From Pelomonas baiyunensis (GTDB lineage Bacteria > Pseudomonadota > Gammaproteobacteria > Burkholderiales > Burkholderiaceae_C): a DNA stretch of 64,000 bases. The stretch lies in the NCBI RefSeq assembly GCF_043555935.1, contig NZ_JBIGIB010000006.1, forward strand, positions 186,001 through 250,000, written 5' to 3'. Positions 62,759 through 64,000 of this stretch are shown in pieces. The position numbers and the translations under genes were made by a program. The notes under the pieces are model-generated. The model had not been told where the DNA came from. It was given only the letters and a program-made list of their open reading frames with translations, and ran no database searches. Each line of letters opens with the position of its first letter. Within the stretch, counting starts at the first letter, position 1.

Positions 62759-63727
62759 ATGAGCACCAAAGCCTTTGCCTCGCAAGCCGACCTGGAAGAA
62801 AAGAAGGTCACGTTCGAGCGCCTGTCCGAACACGCCTGGGCCTACACCGCCGAGGGCGACCCCAACACCGGCATCGTCATCGGGCGCGACGCGGCCATGG
62901 TGATCGACACGCAAGCCACGCCGGTGATGGCGGCCGATGTGATCCGCCGCATCCGCGAGGTGAGCGCGGTGCCCATCAAGTACGTGCTGCTCAGCCACTA
63001 CCACGCGGTGCGCGTGCTGGGCGCCAGCGCCTTCAAGGCCGAGGGCCTGGAGCAGGTGATTGCCAGCGACGCCACGCTGGCCCTCATTCAAGAGCGCGGC
63101 GAGCAAGACAAAGCCAGCGAGATCGGCCGCTTCCCGCGCCTGTTCCGCAACGTCGAGTCGGTGCCGCCGGGCCTGACCTGGCCCACGCTCACCTTCTCCG
63201 GCAAGCTCACGCTGGACCTGGGCGGCGTGAAGGTGGAGATGTTCTCCCCCGGCCGCGGCCACACCGCCGGCGACACGGTGGCCTGGCTGCCGAGCGAGCG
63301 CGTGCTGTTCAGCGGCGACCTGGTGGAGTTCGACGCCACGCCCTACTGCGGTGACGCGCACTTTGCCGACTGGCCCGCCACGCTGGACGCCATCGCCCAG
63401 CTGGACGCCGCCGCCCTGGTGCCGGGCCGCGGCCCCGCGCTCAAGGGCGCCGAGCAGGTGGCTGCCGGCCTCGCTGGCACGCGCGCCTTCGTGAGCGAGC
63501 TCTACACGGCCGTGCAGGCCGGCGTGCAGGCCGGTGAGGAACTGAAGGCCGTGTACCAACGCACCATGGCCGCGCTGCGCCCCAAGTACGGCCACTGGGT
63601 GATCTTTGACCACTGCATGCCCTTCGACGTGACCCGCGCCTACGACGAAGCCGGCGGCACGGCCCACCCGCGCATCTGGACGGCGGAGCGCGACATCGAG
63701 ATGTGGAAAGCCCTGGAAGGCGCTTGA
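62759..63727 (+). CDS. MBL-fold hydrolase with altered metal motif
   Basis: This is a 322-residue metallo-beta-lactamase-fold protein. The strand VLLSHYHAVRVLG holds the first two metal histidines (His80, His82), but the usual Asp-His pair of HxHxDH is replaced by Val84-Arg85. The later metal blocks GRGHTAGD and FSGDLVEFD are present, while the usual PGHG is PGRG. The number of bound metals and the reaction are therefore unclear. It is followed by an FAD monooxygenase gene, suggesting aromatic ring-cleavage metabolism. Confidence 0.82.
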   Translation: MSTKAFASQADLEEKKVTFERLSEHAWAYTAEGDPNTGIVIGRDAAMVIDTQATPVMAADVIRRIREVSAVPIKYVLLSHYHAVRVLGASAFKAEGLEQVIASDATLALIQERGEQDKASEIGRFPRLFRNVESVPPGLTWPTLTFSGKLTLDLGGVKVEMFSPGRGHTAGDTVAWLPSERVLFSGDLVEFDATPYCGDAHFADWPATLDAIAQLDAAALVPGRGPALKGAEQVAAGLAGTRAFVSELYTAVQAGVQAGEELKAVYQRTMAALRPKYGHWVIFDHCMPFDVTRAYDEAGGTAHPRIWTAERDIEMWKALEGA

Positions 63728-63742
63728 CATGACGCCCCTCGT

Positions 63743-63813
63743 CCAAGGCTCGCCTTGGCCGGTCCCCCGAGGGGACGGCGATGCTTGCGGCGTTGAGCCG
63801 CAAGCACATCGCC
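63743..63813. repeat. Cluster of intergenic hairpins (REP-like element)
   Basis: Three consecutive inverted repeats occupy the gap after the hydrolase gene: CCAAGGC-tc-GCCTTGG (63743-63758), GTCCCC-cga-GGGGAC (63762-63776), and a long stem GGCGATGCTTGCGGC with loop GTTGA and a near-perfect complement ending CATCGCC (63777-63813). No T-run follows, so it resembles a dispersed intergenic repeat more than a terminator. Confidence 0.55.
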
Positions 63814-63886
63814 AGAGCGGGCCGGCTTGGGAGCGGCCCGGCGCTCGGCCCGCAGGAAGGCCCTCCGTGAACAGCGAGGTCGATGA

Positions 63887-64000
63887 ATGAACTTGCCCCG
63901 CTACCCCTACGCGCCACTGCCCGCGGCCGGGCGCCGGCCGGTGGTCATCGTCGGCGCCGGCCCGGTGGGGCTGACGCTGGCGTTGGACTTGGCACAGCGC
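63887..64000 (+). CDS. Partial FAD-dependent oxidoreductase/aromatic monooxygenase (N-terminus)
   Basis: This is the first 38 codons of a gene cut by the right edge. After about 18 residues the sequence RPVVIVGAGPVGLTLALDLA is the FAD-binding Rossmann loop (GxGxxG) of class A flavoprotein monooxygenases such as MhpA/PheA. ATG 63887 is used; an ATG 4 bases upstream is in another frame. It follows the MBL-fold hydrolase on the same strand, with the hairpin cluster between. Confidence 0.75.
   Translation, partial: MNLPRYPYAPLPAAGRRPVVIVGAGPVGLTLALDLAQR

Overview
The window is very GC-rich, densely coded DNA with short intergenic gaps and many 4-base start/stop overlaps. It carries three TonB-dependent receptors, a NodT-type efflux channel, LysR/GntR/LacI/IclR regulators and GGDEF proteins. 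Together these suggest a free-living, plant- or soil-associated betaproteobacterium of the order Burkholderiales (a Roseateles/Comamonadaceae-like lineage is possible). This placement is an inference from gene content; there is no rRNA or other marker gene in the window. Two short stretches, about 43.2-45.95 kb and 57.5-58.65 kb, are clearly AT-richer than their surroundings and look horizontally acquired.

Layout. 1-2.3 kb: a TetR-regulated efflux operon running off the left edge. 2.4-9.4 kb: asparaginase, TPR-GGDEF cyclase, DUF429 protein, TonB-dependent receptor, cyanase. 9.4-14.9 kb: a tight minus-strand block (LysR, MoeB/ThiF-like, REC-GGDEF, LOG-family, arginase-family, 2-hydroxyacid dehydrogenase), with an MFS exporter diverging from the LysR gene. 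16.3-19.3 kb: CtpA-type S41 protease with its terminator, then a lipoprotein phosphoesterase. 19.5-27.3 kb: a D-glucarate/galactarate catabolic locus (MFS transporter, alpha-ketoglutarate semialdehyde dehydrogenase, glucarate dehydratase, KDG dehydratase, GntR regulator, galactarate dehydratase), with two related inverted repeats in its control regions. 27.3-30.3 kb: hybrid sensor kinase and YafJ-type amidotransferase.

30.4-55.6 kb is a polysaccharide utilization locus best explained by acetylated galactoglucomannan. It has two exported GH5 enzymes, a tandem SGNH esterase with a CE2-like half, an AGE-family sugar isomerase, GH2 beta-mannosidase, a large TonB-dependent receptor, GH1 beta-glucosidase, PfkB fructokinase, LacI regulator, GPH-family transporter and GH27 alpha-galactosidase. 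Three similar 13-bp operator candidates precede the three transcription units around the LacI gene and the esterase/mannosidase divergence, suggesting one LacI regulon. The proposed flow is: chain cleavage outside, outer-membrane uptake, periplasmic deacetylation and degalactosylation, inner-membrane import, cytosolic hydrolysis, then mannose to fructose to fructose-6-phosphate. Two flavin-dependent tryptophan-halogenase-family genes lie at the end of the fructokinase/GH1 operon. An AT-rich two-gene island (DUF262 protein plus a HEPN protein with an R-x4-H motif), a probable toxin-antitoxin or phage-defence module, is wedged inside the locus between the receptor/kinase genes and the halogenases.

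55.6-64 kb: LysR and EamA exporter genes, an AT-richer gene for a protein with four TerB/EF-hand-like repeats and a C-terminal BRCT domain, a third TonB-dependent receptor, and an IclR regulator diverging from an MBL-fold hydrolase. After the hydrolase come a run of intergenic hairpins and the start of an FAD-dependent monooxygenase cut by the right edge. I saw no tRNA, rRNA, CRISPR array or insertion sequence.
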